Shown: positions 1-8,502 of the stretch, one piece after another
How positions within the stretch are numbered: position 1 is the first letter of the stretch
Layout of the letters: the number at the start of each line of letters is the position of its first letter
Assembly (NCBI GenBank): GCA_021775875.1
Contig: JAJFHA010000002.1
Span: forward strand, 1 to 64,000
DNA length: 64,000 nt
Source: Hyphomicrobiales bacterium
Lineage (GTDB): Bacteria; Pseudomonadota; Alphaproteobacteria; Rhizobiales; NORP267
Direction: 5' to 3'
The notes under the pieces: model-generated
Database searches by the model: none
Told to the model about the DNA's origin: nothing
What the model saw: only the letters and a program-made list of their open reading frames with translations
Made by a program: the position numbers and the translations under genes

Positions 1-1
1 G

Positions 2-121
2 CAGGATGTGTTCGATTACATTGAGATGTTCTACAATCCCAAACGCAAACACGCTAACAACGGGCTGCTGTCACCCGCCGACTTCGAATTGCAGCAAAAA
101 CTGAAACCGCAAGGTGTCTAG
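2..121 (+). CDS. IS3-family transposase (OrfB), C-terminal end, cut by window edge
   Basis: The last 39 residues of a transposase run from the window edge to a TAG at 119-121. The pattern YNPKRKHANNGLLSP followed by a short charged tail is the usual end of the rve/DDE domain of IS3-family OrfB proteins, where a conserved 'YN..R.H..LG..SP' motif closes the catalytic core. Only this end is inside the window, so it cannot be judged intact or broken. No terminal inverted repeat could be defined after the stop. Confidence 0.7.
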   Translation, partial: QDVFDYIEMFYNPKRKHANNGLLSPADFELQQKLKPQGV

Positions 122-157
122 AAAACGCGGGGCTATTCAAAATGAGGGACTGAGTGC

Positions 158-487
158 ATGAGCAAACACCCTACCGGACTGCCGTTGAAGGCCGAACAGG
201 ATTTCTTCAAAGATCCAGCAATTGATCGCCTGATGTCTATGGTCATGACCTTGGCGGCGGAACTTCATGTCACGCGCGACCGCTTGTTGATCATGGAAAT
301 GAAAATGGAAAACAACCAGCCCATTACGTCCGGTTCACTGGATGCGTTTCGACCGGACCCAATCCAGAAAGAACGTTTGGACGCCGCGAGACAGGCCCTT
401 AGCAATGAGCTAATGTTTTGTGCAACAGGTGTAGAAGCCTCGCTTGGTACGCCCGAAGAGGGCGTGGGGAAGTTCGACAAATCCTGA
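158..487 (+). CDS. hypothetical protein, 109 aa
   Basis: A small soluble protein that I do not recognise. There is no signal peptide or membrane segment. Residues 13-60 look helical (FFKDPAIDRLMSMVMTLAAELHVTRDRLLIME), and the rest is polar and probably loosely structured. A GAGGGA ribosome-binding site lies about 10 bases before the ATG. It ends 51 bases before the methyltransferase gene on the same strand and probably shares its transcript. A role as a small partner of that enzyme is a guess from position only. Confidence 0.6.
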   Translation: MSKHPTGLPLKAEQDFFKDPAIDRLMSMVMTLAAELHVTRDRLLIMEMKMENNQPITSGSLDAFRPDPIQKERLDAARQALSNELMFCATGVEASLGTPEEGVGKFDKS

Positions 488-538
488 GAATCGGCCCCGA
501 AATACCAACATTGTTAGCCCAGGATCCGGAAGAGTCCG

Positions 539-1633
539 ATGTTAGAAAACATACCCGCAAACCGAGAATTCGACGCCTACCAGGCCTTTGTGCTCGACTG
601 CAAAATTGCCTGGACACGTCAGATGTTCCCTTTGCTGCGGGACCGATTTGAGATCGTCGCGAAAGACGTCCAACCCAACACCGCCGCCGATGTCGCAGCA
701 CTGATGGAGGGTGACACCACAGCCCAGATGTTCGGTTGGTTCGAGCGGCATCTGCAACGCATGAAATATTCTGGTCTGCGTGGGCTGACGGTGCATTACA
801 ACCGTTATCGGGACGAAATCCGTCGCGCGCTGAATTCCGATCTGCCCGCACATCTGCTACAGCTTGATCCAGACTTTCAGCAACCTGAATATTATACTTC
901 TATCGATATTCATCAGCATCCCGGCGGCGTCTGGAGCGACGAAATTGCCGGATTTGTCTATGAACGGGGGGCACAATCAACCGCGCCCATGCTGAAGAAA
1001 TCCGAAAGTTTGTTCCACCGGATGAAGACGCAGGCGATGACCCGCGCGAGCCACGAGGTAAAAAAAGTAGTTGATCTCGGCTGCGGATGGGGCGGAAGCA
1101 CCCGACCCTATTACGAAGACCATCCTGAGGTCGACGTGATCGGGGTAGAGCTTTCTGAACCTTGCCTGCGTGTCGCGGCACTGCGTGCAGCAGAGTTGCA
1201 GGCGCAAAATGTGCGTTACCGGCAAGCCGACGCAACTGAAACCGGATTGAATGGCGGCGACACCGACATTGTTACGTCAACGATGTTGCTCCATGAGATG
1301 CCACCGTCTCATATCAAAGCCGTATTCCGGGAGGCTCACCGACTCTTGGCACCCGGTGGGCTGTCGATCCATCTGGACTTTCTCATGCGCGACGATCCGT
1401 TCAGGGTCTGGGTGCATAACGGACACTCTTCCCGAAACAATGAACCTTTCATGGTACCGCTCAACGGGATGGACCTTTTGGCGGCGCATAAGGAAGCCGG
1501 CTTTGACGCGGTTGAAATCGTCCCTTTCGAAGAGTTTGACGGCGCGTTGTCCCCTGACAACACCGCATGGCGTTTCCCATGGACGATGATCATCGCACGC
1601 AAGCCCGGCTCGTCAGGCAACCAGGACCTGTAG
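539..1633 (+). CDS. class I SAM-dependent methyltransferase, 364 aa
   Basis: Transfers a methyl group from S-adenosylmethionine to an unknown acceptor. The Rossmann motif I is clear (VVDLGCGWGGS, about residues 177-187). An acidic residue follows at the end of strand 2 (VIGVELSEP, about 200). After these come the RQADATET region, the IVTSTMLLHEM motif and the APGG post-motif (about 270), typical of the Methyltransf_11/25 group. The first 150 residues form a helical N-terminal extension without a recognised domain. GGAAGAG lies just upstream of the ATG. Together with the 109-aa gene upstream it sits between two IS3-family remnants, so it may be mobile cargo. The substrate is unknown. Confidence 0.75.
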   Translation: MLENIPANREFDAYQAFVLDCKIAWTRQMFPLLRDRFEIVAKDVQPNTAADVAALMEGDTTAQMFGWFERHLQRMKYSGLRGLTVHYNRYRDEIRRALNSDLPAHLLQLDPDFQQPEYYTSIDIHQHPGGVWSDEIAGFVYERGAQSTAPMLKKSESLFHRMKTQAMTRASHEVKKVVDLGCGWGGSTRPYYEDHPEVDVIGVELSEPCLRVAALRAAELQAQNVRYRQADATETGLNGGDTDIVTSTMLLHEMPPSHIKAVFREAHRLLAPGGLSIHLDFLMRDDPFRVWVHNGHSSRNNEPFMVPLNGMDLLAAHKEAGFDAVEIVPFEEFDGALSPDNTAWRFPWTMIIARKPGSSGNQDL

Positions 1634-1677
1634 AAACCCGATGGACTGATAATGGTGGCGCAGCATTCAATAGGGTG

Positions 1678-1994
1678 CTGTCACGATTGTTTCAGATAAC
1701 GGCACAGAGAATTCACCAGTATGGCTATCTTGCGCTGGGTTCAAAACACCGGCATCGAGTGGCATTATATCGCGCCGGGAAAGCCGACCCCAAAACGCAT
1801 TCACCGAAAGTTCCAAGGGCAAGCTGCGCGTCGGATGCATGAACGAAACGCTCTTTAGCTCGCTGGCTGAGGCTTGGAAAACGCTGGAAGCATGGCTGGA
1901 GGATTACAACAGACACAGAACACATTCAGCACTCGGAAACCTGACCCCGATGGAATATGCAGAAAAAATGATGATGGACAAACAGGCCGCGTAA
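1678..1994 (+). pseudogene. decayed IS3-family transposase (OrfB), C-terminal half
   Basis: Reading across frames recovers an IS3-type DDE core: VSDNGTE (second catalytic Asp), then WVQNTGIEWHYIAPGKP, a damaged stretch where the catalytic Glu should be (FQGKLR), and a clean end from 1839 to TAA at 1994 (MNETLFSSLAEAWKTLEAWL, then YNRHRTHSALGNLTP). At least three small insertions or deletions break the frame: near 1709, near 1790 and near 1813-1820. The N-terminal half is missing. The family differs from the fragment at 2-121, because its ending resembles the IS407-type branch. It cannot make a transposase. Confidence 0.75.
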
Positions 1995-2126
1995 GGCCAT
2001 CAATTCAAACCCAAGGTCTCTCCGCAAGCTGGAGGAAACTTGGGGCGCAGGTCAATTTGTGTATAGGTCTTGGCGAGGCCCAAGCGCCAGCAACGAGTGA
2101 AGATGCTAAAAATAGGTGGGATACCC

Positions 2127-2498
2127 ATGCATAGATCTCTGATTACGCCATTTCAATTGTTTTCAATCGCCGTCATGCTGGTTTTGCTGGCAATCGGCAT
2201 CTGCAATACCCAGGCCGAAGAAATTCACTCCTTCGAAATCACCCTCGTAAACGGAGATGTGAGCGGTGACGAGGATGTGATCCGCGTCTTGGAAGGTGAC
2301 CAGGTGGAAATTGCCTGGACATCCGACAAGGCTTTGGACATTCATTTGCACGGTTACGATGTCCAAATGATACTCGTGGCAGGGCAGAGAAAAATCATGT
2401 CGCTAACCGCTCATTTTACCGGTCGCTTCCCGATCGAAGTCCATGGCACGGGACTTGGCCATGGCAGCGTCGTCTATTTTGAAGTTCTTCCAAAATAG
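2127..2498 (+). CDS. secreted cupredoxin-like protein, 123 aa
   Basis: Starts at the ATG at 2127 behind AGGTGGG; longer in-frame starts would read into the upstream remnant. The first 30 residues are a signal sequence with a hydrophobic core (LFSIAVMLVLLAIGI) and a likely cut after NTQA. The mature part reads as a short beta-sandwich of cupredoxin type (VLEGDQVEIAWTSDKALDIHLHGYD, then GRFPIEVHG, GHGSVVYFEVLPK). It carries several His and one Met but no Cys, so it is not a classic type 1 copper site. A periplasmic metal-binding role fits the fold and the neighbouring membrane protein at 4077, but is inference. Confidence 0.6.
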   Translation: MHRSLITPFQLFSIAVMLVLLAIGICNTQAEEIHSFEITLVNGDVSGDEDVIRVLEGDQVEIAWTSDKALDIHLHGYDVQMILVAGQRKIMSLTAHFTGRFPIEVHGTGLGHGSVVYFEVLPK

Positions 2499-2561
2499 AC
2501 GACGGGCATGATTTTAGCACATTATAGCAACATCCCGGACGACCTACCGAGCAGCTTTCCC

Positions 2562-3740
2562 TCAATGGCCGGCCAGATGGTTCCATTCTGGCAACAGCAC
2601 GATAGAATTTGGGTTGAACCCCATATTCTTTAACGTATCGATTGAAGCAATCACTTCCTGATTCTGCAAATCGACAACCGAGATGGACCCATCGCGCATA
2701 TTAGGCAGGTTGATAAAAGAATTCTGCACAAACCCGTAACGCCAGTCTCTCGTAAATGCCACGTGGTGGGCACCTTCTGCAGTTGCCAACGTGTTTAATA
2801 ATTTCGGTTCTTCTGCATTTTCCGAAATATCAAAGGTATGCAAGTTTCCAGGGCTGGACGTTGTAACGTACATACGGTCTCCTGCTGGATTAAAATAGAT
2901 TTCCAACGGAACGCCGGTTTCTGTTGATGCAAAATCAAACACTTCAGTAGCGTCAAAACTACTGTTATCCGGATTCCAAGTTGCCATCCAGAGGCTGGCT
3001 CCAAACATGTTGGTGATATAAACCTGAGCCGGATCAGAATTCGGAACTCGTAGCAATTCAACTGGCGCGACACCAGAAGGGGATTCTGCCTCGGACACCT
3101 TGAATTGACCAAGCACCTTTAATGTACTGGCCTCGATAACGCTGATAACTTCGTCCGGCGTACTTAGGTCTCCCGAGATCGTGCTGGTTACAAGAATTCG
3201 ATCAATATCGCTTAGAACGACGAGACCATGAGGATAGGTGCCTGGTAGAGAAATTGTTGCGTTAATGGTATCGGTCGCGGTGTCACCGACAAATACATTG
3301 CCCGAATTCATACAGGTCAGATACCAAGTCGTATTGTCTTCGGAAAAGACAACATCTTCTCCCATTTCACATCCCGGAACGTCAATTTTCCTGAGCCGAT
3401 ACGGATATTGGTCCATTCGAAATACATAGATTTCACCTTTACCCAATGCCGTCACATAGGCTTTTTCCATATTCTTGTCATAAAATATATGATGGGCTAC
3501 GAGATCGTTCGGCAAAGGTATATCCATAAGAATGTTGCCGAAATTTGCCGATTCTGGGTCCACATCAATTATGGCAATACCTTCTGTGCGAACATCCGGC
3601 ACAGAAAGCTTTAAAGCTCTGAGGGACTCTACAGGTTTGCTTTCGTAATTCACCATTGCGAGAATTTCGCTTTGGGAAGGATAAGTTGCAAAAACAACAG
3701 CAAAAATTGTGCCCATCAACAGTGTAATAATTTTGCTCAT
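2562..3740 (-). CDS. secreted beta-propeller (YncE/lactonase-like) protein, 392 aa
   Basis: A signal sequence (IITLLMGTIFAVVFATYPSQS) is followed by a chain of about 45-residue units typical of YVTN/YncE-type seven-bladed propellers: 'IAIIDVDPES', 'KAYVTALGKGEIYVF', 'DRILVTSTISGDLS', 'DRMYVTTSSPGNLHTFDI', and 'GSISVVDLQNQEVIASID' near the C-terminus. Such proteins bind ligands or partner proteins in the periplasm, and no enzyme motif is visible. The gene lies convergent with the cupredoxin-like gene (63 bases between stops) and divergent from the membrane-protein gene. The function is unknown. Confidence 0.65.
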   Translation of the reverse strand: MSKIITLLMGTIFAVVFATYPSQSEILAMVNYESKPVESLRALKLSVPDVRTEGIAIIDVDPESANFGNILMDIPLPNDLVAHHIFYDKNMEKAYVTALGKGEIYVFRMDQYPYRLRKIDVPGCEMGEDVVFSEDNTTWYLTCMNSGNVFVGDTATDTINATISLPGTYPHGLVVLSDIDRILVTSTISGDLSTPDEVISVIEASTLKVLGQFKVSEAESPSGVAPVELLRVPNSDPAQVYITNMFGASLWMATWNPDNSSFDATEVFDFASTETGVPLEIYFNPAGDRMYVTTSSPGNLHTFDISENAEEPKLLNTLATAEGAHHVAFTRDWRYGFVQNSFINLPNMRDGSISVVDLQNQEVIASIDTLKNMGFNPNSIVLLPEWNHLAGH

Positions 3741-4076
3741 AACAGATTTCCCCCATTCAAATTTTGTTGGATTATTACCAATAATATTCAGCCCACAAAT
3801 TACTGTATCACAGCAAACTGCGACTCCGTAAATTTATTGTCTGAACTGGCGAAACTAAACCAACGCTCATCCCTTTCCTGAAATTTGCAATCGGAACATT
3901 TGTCTTCTTGATAGGGGAGAAGAAAATAGCGATCTGGAGCGAACCTCTCCAAAAAATTCAGTCCACCAGACTGCCCAATATGTGAATTATTACATTGGCA
4001 AATAAATCAGATAAGGTCACCGTGGGTCTGACGGCTGCCTGCGAATAACGGGTGGAGGTGGTGTTAATTTAGGAAA
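3741..4076. other. 336-base divergent intergenic region
   Basis: AT-rich spacer between the beta-propeller gene (minus) and the membrane-protein gene (plus), so it should hold both promoters. I see no coding potential, no strong -35/-10 pair and no clear operator. A purine-rich GGTGGAGGTGG at 4051-4061 and AGGAAA at 4071 precede the plus-strand start. Confidence 0.5.
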
Positions 4077-5537
4077 ATGATGATGGGCCAGATTCAACGC
4101 TGCTTCTTCCTCTTAGCTGCTGCTGCAACCAACTTTCTGACTTTTAGTATGCCTGCTTACGCGCATTCCTTTGGGGTAAGATACGACCTCCCTCTGCCAC
4201 TTTGGCTTTATATTACCGGTGCAGGCGCGGCTATCGCAATTTCCTTTGTAATTATGTCAATTTCCGTGAAACAGCCGGCAAGGCAGATAGATAAATTTGG
4301 CGTCAGTCTAGCTTCGATTCCAGTACTCAGAATCATGGGACACAGGACGTTTATTTGTTTCGTTCAGATAATTGCTGCATCTGTCTTCTTTCTGCTTCTG
4401 GCGACAAGTCTATTTGGCAGCACCGACCCGTTCAAAAATTTAGCTCCAACTTTTATCTGGGTGGTCTGGTGGGTCGGGATGGCGTTCATTTCCGGCCTCA
4501 TTGGTGACCTTTGGCGTCTGATTAACCCTTGGAATATCCTATTCTCCTGGGCCGAAGAGCTATTCAAGGTTCGTGGCAAAATTCGCGCCTATCCCGAATG
4601 GCTCTCCTATTGGCCCGCATTCTTGTTATTCTTGATTTTTGCCTGGCTGGAGCTGATATCCGATCAAGGTGAGAATCCGCGATCACTTGCGATGCTCATC
4701 ATGGTTTATTCAGCAATCACATGGGCTGGAATGGCCGTATTTGGACGAAAAACCTGGCTTCAGAGAGGCGAGATATTTAGCGTTACTTTTGGTCTTCTCG
4801 CGCGCATGGCGCCAATCGGGCTCAAAGAGGGCCAAGTATATATCCGGCCATATGCGGTTGGCCTGCTTGATAACAAGCCATTGCGCTTCTCAATGGTCTG
4901 CTTTGTGTTGCTGTTGCTGACCAGTGTTACCTTTGATGGCATATTGGAAACCCCTCTTTGGGCGAACATTCTCGATGCAATTGCCCAAAGCCAAGTTTTG
5001 CGCAGCACCCTGATTGCTTTACAAAATTCAGGCATTAATCTGGTAATTCTGATTAAGACCCTGGCTTTGATCTTTCTGCCGCTTGTGTTCGTCACCATGT
5101 ATACGTTTGTTTGCATCGGAATTTCCTGGGCAGGGAATTATAGTGGGCGCTTATCCGATATTCTCGGCTATTTTGCATTGTCACTTGTACCGATTGCGAT
5201 CGCATATCATCTGTCCCATTACATTTCGTACTTGATGATTGCCGGTCAAAACATAATTCCTCTAGCATCGGACCCGTTTGGAATTGGCTGGGATCTTTTT
5301 GGCACCGCTTCATACCGAATTAATCTCGGAATCGTGAACGCAAAGCTGGTATGGATAGTATCAGTAACTGCGATCGTGGTTGGCCATGCCATTGCGGTTT
5401 ATATTGCCCATACAATGGCATTACGCGTATTTTCTGATCGCATGAGCGCTTTTTACAGTCAGATACCTATGCTCGTATTGATGGTTTTTTATACTATGTT
5501 GAGCCTTTGGATATTGTCGCAACCGATTATCGCCTGA
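4077..5537 (+). CDS. polytopic membrane protein with N-terminal HSFG motif, 486 aa
   Basis: About ten or eleven membrane segments (for example around residues 44-62, 95-117, 126-146, 175-195, 200-220, 265-285, 318-350, 365-395, 430-450 and 462-482) follow a cleavable signal ending near MPAYA. The mature protein begins HSFGVRYDLPLPLWLY. From memory, proteins with this start are often annotated 'fenitrothion hydrolase', which I do not trust as a function here. Conserved-looking WWVGMAFISGLIGDLWRLINPWN and DPFGIGWDLFGTA loops suggest a transport or cofactor-handling role. Three tandem ATGs (4077, 4080, 4083) are possible starts; the third is best spaced from AGGA at 4071. A link to the cupredoxin-like protein nearby is inferred from position. 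Confidence 0.6.
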   Translation: MMMGQIQRCFFLLAAAATNFLTFSMPAYAHSFGVRYDLPLPLWLYITGAGAAIAISFVIMSISVKQPARQIDKFGVSLASIPVLRIMGHRTFICFVQIIAASVFFLLLATSLFGSTDPFKNLAPTFIWVVWWVGMAFISGLIGDLWRLINPWNILFSWAEELFKVRGKIRAYPEWLSYWPAFLLFLIFAWLELISDQGENPRSLAMLIMVYSAITWAGMAVFGRKTWLQRGEIFSVTFGLLARMAPIGLKEGQVYIRPYAVGLLDNKPLRFSMVCFVLLLLTSVTFDGILETPLWANILDAIAQSQVLRSTLIALQNSGINLVILIKTLALIFLPLVFVTMYTFVCIGISWAGNYSGRLSDILGYFALSLVPIAIAYHLSHYISYLMIAGQNIIPLASDPFGIGWDLFGTASYRINLGIVNAKLVWIVSVTAIVVGHAIAVYIAHTMALRVFSDRMSAFYSQIPMLVLMVFYTMLSLWILSQPIIA

Positions 5538-5603
5538 GCAAATTCAGAGGATGTGATGGCAAGCAAAGTTTTGGCTGCAGAAGCTGCAGAGGTAACCCGG
5601 TTT

Positions 5604-6100
5604 GTTTGAACCATTTCATTCGTCGTTCTCGTTGGCGAATGGGCAGTTAAGAGTTCTCCGGCCGATTGTTTTCCCAGCCGCCAAAATTATGGAGCCTGGA
5701 CAGGCTCAACTCCCTCAAAGCAGCACCGTAAGACGGTAGTTTATCGGTCACAATTGCGTCCGGAACCCAGTCCGCCTCAGATATTTTAGCTTACGTTGAT
5801 CGACACAAATTCCTCGTCCAAATGCCATCGATTGTCCGGGCACAAGCGTTTTCGTCTTAACTCTCTGGCATATGCCCAACCAAATTTCAGAGCCCGCGCC
5901 GAGCGGTTTTTTATGAAACCTCGACACCGTGTTCAGCCAGCAAATCCTCGACATCCAGGTAACTGAGCGGGAACCGGAAATATAGCCAAACAGAATACTG
6001 GATGATGAAAGGGGAAAACGGTGTCGAGCGTAGGAGACTTTTTGCATCCGGCGATATTACTGATCTGTCGGGGAACCGTCACCAAATTACCGTGAGAGTA
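5604..6100 (-). pseudogene. decayed IS6-family transposase, inverted copy A
   Basis: Read on the minus strand this matches the copy at 13478-14111 closely: SPDAKSLLRSTPFSPFIIQ, then SVWLYFRFPLSY and DVEDLLAEHGVEVS at the N-terminus, and VPDAIVTDKL, SLSRLHNFGGWENNR and RQRERRMKWFK at the C-terminus. It has in-frame stops (after GVEVS and after the first catalytic block), frameshifts and an internal deletion. It keeps the first catalytic region (RWHLDE), which copy B has lost. Homology stops abruptly at 5604, so the right part is truncated. The outer end (TTACCGTGAGAGTA at 6087-6100) is shared with copy B in inverted form. Confidence 0.8.
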
Positions 6101-6182
6101 TCCTGACAATGATTGCTGGCCTCTTGACGGGAAATGTATTCTTAGAATATCGTCCGACAAGCCGACAATCGGTCTAAAAAGC

Positions 6183-7001
6183 GTGGCGATAATGGAGGAA
6201 CGGGTGGAACCGCAGGTTACAGGTCAGTTCGACAAGCTGAATATACCGCGTGCCTATCAGGTCGTTTCTCAGGCTATAGAAGAAAATATTCTCAATGGCC
6301 GCTTCAAACCCGGCGACAAGCTTCCGTCAGAAACCGATCTTGCTGCACAATTCGGTGTCAACCGGTCGACCGTACGCGAAGGTCTGCGCCTTCTTGAACA
6401 AAACGGTCTTGTCGCCCGCGAGGCCGGCAAGCGGCTCCATGTAACGTTGCCACGCTACCAGGATTTGTCCTCGCGCATGACGCGAGCCATGATGATGCAT
6501 CAGGTCTCGTTTCAGGAACTCTGGGATGTTGCCATGGTGCTTGAGCCCGCTGCGGCGGCAGCTGCAGCCCTGGCGGCTGATCCGAGTGCAATCACTGCGC
6601 TGGAAGATAATTTGCGCGAAACCAAACGGGTGCTTGAGAGAGGCGAATCTATTCTCGCACTCGATTTGGAATTTCATAAAATGATTGCAGAATTTTCGAA
6701 CAACCGGGTTTTGGTGCTCGCGCGTGAACCTGTCGGCATGCTGCTTCTACCGGCATTTGGAACAGTTTTACCGAAATTGCCGAAAGCTGGCGAACGATTG
6801 ATGGAGGCTCACGGGGTCATTCTGGAGGCATTGCGAACGCGCGATCCAGATCGTGCCGCGACCTGGATGCGCAAACATATCGCTGACTTGAAACGGGGTT
6901 ACGAGATCGCAGGCATCGATATATACGGACCGATCAGTCACGAACCACCGACCGATACACGTATTCCGGCTGGAACCGATCGGATGGCCGAAGAAAACTG
7001 A
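6183..7001 (+). CDS. GntR-family (FadR subfamily) transcriptional regulator, 272 aa
   Basis: The N-terminal winged helix (residues 24-90) has the standard sequence: AIEENILNGRFKPGDKLPSE, then TDLAAQFGVNRSTVREGLRLLEQNGLV. Residues 105-235 form an all-helical FCD ligand-binding domain (LEPAAAAAAAL, DLEFHKMIAEFSNN and HGVILEAL, the usual Asp/His metal-binding positions). Such regulators sense small organic acids or amino acids. The gene lies 70 bases before livK on the same strand, so it most likely controls the transporter cluster. Start codon GTG at 6183, or ATG at 6192. It begins just outside IS6 copy A. Confidence 0.9.
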   Translation: MAIMEERVEPQVTGQFDKLNIPRAYQVVSQAIEENILNGRFKPGDKLPSETDLAAQFGVNRSTVREGLRLLEQNGLVAREAGKRLHVTLPRYQDLSSRMTRAMMMHQVSFQELWDVAMVLEPAAAAAAALAADPSAITALEDNLRETKRVLERGESILALDLEFHKMIAEFSNNRVLVLAREPVGMLLLPAFGTVLPKLPKAGERLMEAHGVILEALRTRDPDRAATWMRKHIADLKRGYEIAGIDIYGPISHEPPTDTRIPAGTDRMAEEN

Positions 7002-7071
7002 CCAGAACAAGACCTAAAAAGGCGGAGATCAACCGCTAAAAAGCAATCAAGTAGTAACGGAGGAAGATAAA

Positions 7072-8403
7072 ATGAGCTCAGAAAACTGGAAAAACACAGT
7101 CAAAAAGACCGCGACAAAATTTGCGGCTGCTGTGGCGATTACTGGCGCAATTGGCGTTGGTGCGGCGGCGGCACAGGAAACCTTCAAGGTTGGTATTGTC
7201 ACCTTCCTGTCCGGGGGTGCCGCTGAAAGTTTTGGTATTCCCGCGTGGAATGGCGGTGAATTATTGATCAATCTCCTGAACCAGGGCGGCGTTTTACCGC
7301 CTCCCTATGACCAACCTGGTTTTGGCGGAATGATGATTGAAGCCATTCCTGTCGACGAGTCTGGTGGCGCGACCAAGCAGGTGCAAGAATTTCGCAATCT
7401 CGTTCAGCGGGAAAATGTGGACGCAGTTCTTGGCTATGTTAGCTCTGGCGATTGCCTCGCCATCCCCCCTGTCGCGGATGAATTGAAGGCCTTTACGATC
7501 CTCTACGATTGCGGCACGCCGCGTGTTTTTGAGGAAGGTTCCTATGAATATGTTTTCCGTACGGCCGCCCATGCCGCAATGGACAATATTTCACTCGCCA
7601 GATACATGGAATCGCGCGGTATTGAAGCAAATACAATCGCTGGAATAAATCAGGATTATGCTTGGGGCCAGGATTCCTGGGCCGATTTCGTCGCGTCCAT
7701 GTCGGTTCTGGTACCTGATGCGGAAGTCGAAACGGCATTGTTTCCAAAAATCTTCGCTGGCCAATATGGCACCGAGATTTCGGCACTAATTCGGGTAAAC
7801 GCCGATGTCGTTCATTCGAGCTTGTGGGGTGGTGACTTGCAGGCTTTCGTTTTGCAGGCTGGCCCACGCGGATTATTTGAACGCAGCCAGGTCGCATTGG
7901 CGGCGGGCGACCATGTCATGCCGCAACTGGGCAATAAAATGCCTGATGGCGTGATTATTGGTGCACGCGGCATGAACGGACTTGCAGCGCGCGCGAATGC
8001 TTCACCGCTTACAAACCTGCTCTGGGAAGCCTACGAAGAAGAATACGGTGTTTTCCCGGTACAGGCTCCCTTCCGCATGTGGCAGGGTATCCTCGGCCTC
8101 AAGGTCGCTGTAGAAACAGCAATGGCAGCGAATGGTGGCAATAAGCCAACAGCCGAGGAACTGGCTGCGGCCATGACCGGCCAGGAATGGGAAGCTCCTT
8201 CCGGTTTGATTCAAATGGTTCTTGGCAATGGACACCAGGCGATCCAACCCAACGCTATCGGTACCACCAAATGGGATGATGCCACGGGTCAGATGACTCT
8301 GGTCGATATCGAGTATTACTCCGCGACCTGTGTAAACCCGCCTGCAGGGGTCAAGGCAATCGACTGGATCCATGATGGCTTCCCAGGGGCTGTATGCGAC
8401 TAG
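7072..8403 (+). CDS. livK: ABC transporter substrate-binding protein, branched-chain amino acid type (LivK-like), 443 aa
   Basis: Periplasmic binding protein of the Peripla_BP_6 family. A signal sequence with a long hydrophobic core (KFAAAVAITGAIGVGAAAA) is cut near AAAQ. The mature domain starts ETFKVGIVTFLSGGAAESFG, as in LivK/AmiC-type proteins. GGATKQVQEFRNLVQRENVDAVLGYVSSGDCLAI and YDCGTP are the hinge and ligand-pocket strands. At 443 residues it is longer than LivJ/LivK (about 350), like binding proteins for aromatic or other non-amino-acid ligands. GGAGG precedes the ATG. The following ligase gene suggests that the ligand is a carboxylic acid. Confidence 0.88.
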   Translation: MSSENWKNTVKKTATKFAAAVAITGAIGVGAAAAQETFKVGIVTFLSGGAAESFGIPAWNGGELLINLLNQGGVLPPPYDQPGFGGMMIEAIPVDESGGATKQVQEFRNLVQRENVDAVLGYVSSGDCLAIPPVADELKAFTILYDCGTPRVFEEGSYEYVFRTAAHAAMDNISLARYMESRGIEANTIAGINQDYAWGQDSWADFVASMSVLVPDAEVETALFPKIFAGQYGTEISALIRVNADVVHSSLWGGDLQAFVLQAGPRGLFERSQVALAAGDHVMPQLGNKMPDGVIIGARGMNGLAARANASPLTNLLWEAYEEEYGVFPVQAPFRMWQGILGLKVAVETAMAANGGNKPTAEELAAAMTGQEWEAPSGLIQMVLGNGHQAIQPNAIGTTKWDDATGQMTLVDIEYYSATCVNPPAGVKAIDWIHDGFPGAVCD

Positions 8404-8439
8404 GCTCTACGAAGTGAGAGTTTGCAAATAAAATAATCT

Positions 8440-8470
8440 AGCCGGTCACCGCGATCTAGGGTGACCGGCT
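8440..8470 (+). terminator. intercistronic hairpin between livK and livH
   Basis: A perfect 11-bp stem (AGCCGGTCACC at 8440-8450 with GGTGACCGGCT at 8460-8470, nine-base loop) is followed by CTTT. It lies 36 bases after the livK stop. A partial terminator or 3'-end stabiliser here would let the binding protein be made in excess of the permease. It also argues against translation starting at the GTG at 8461, which lies inside the stem. Confidence 0.65.
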
Positions 8471-8502
8471 CTTTACATCTCAACGAAGGCCTCGCAAAAT
8501 TC

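Noticed and set aside
4077-5537. Calling the membrane protein a fenitrothion hydrolase
   Set aside because: No hydrolase motif is visible and the name is only remembered from database annotations of similar starts.
8461-8502. GTG at 8461 as livH start
   Set aside because: The 14 codons lie in the 3' arm of a perfect hairpin and code polar residues before the conserved LivH opening; ATG 8503 fits better.
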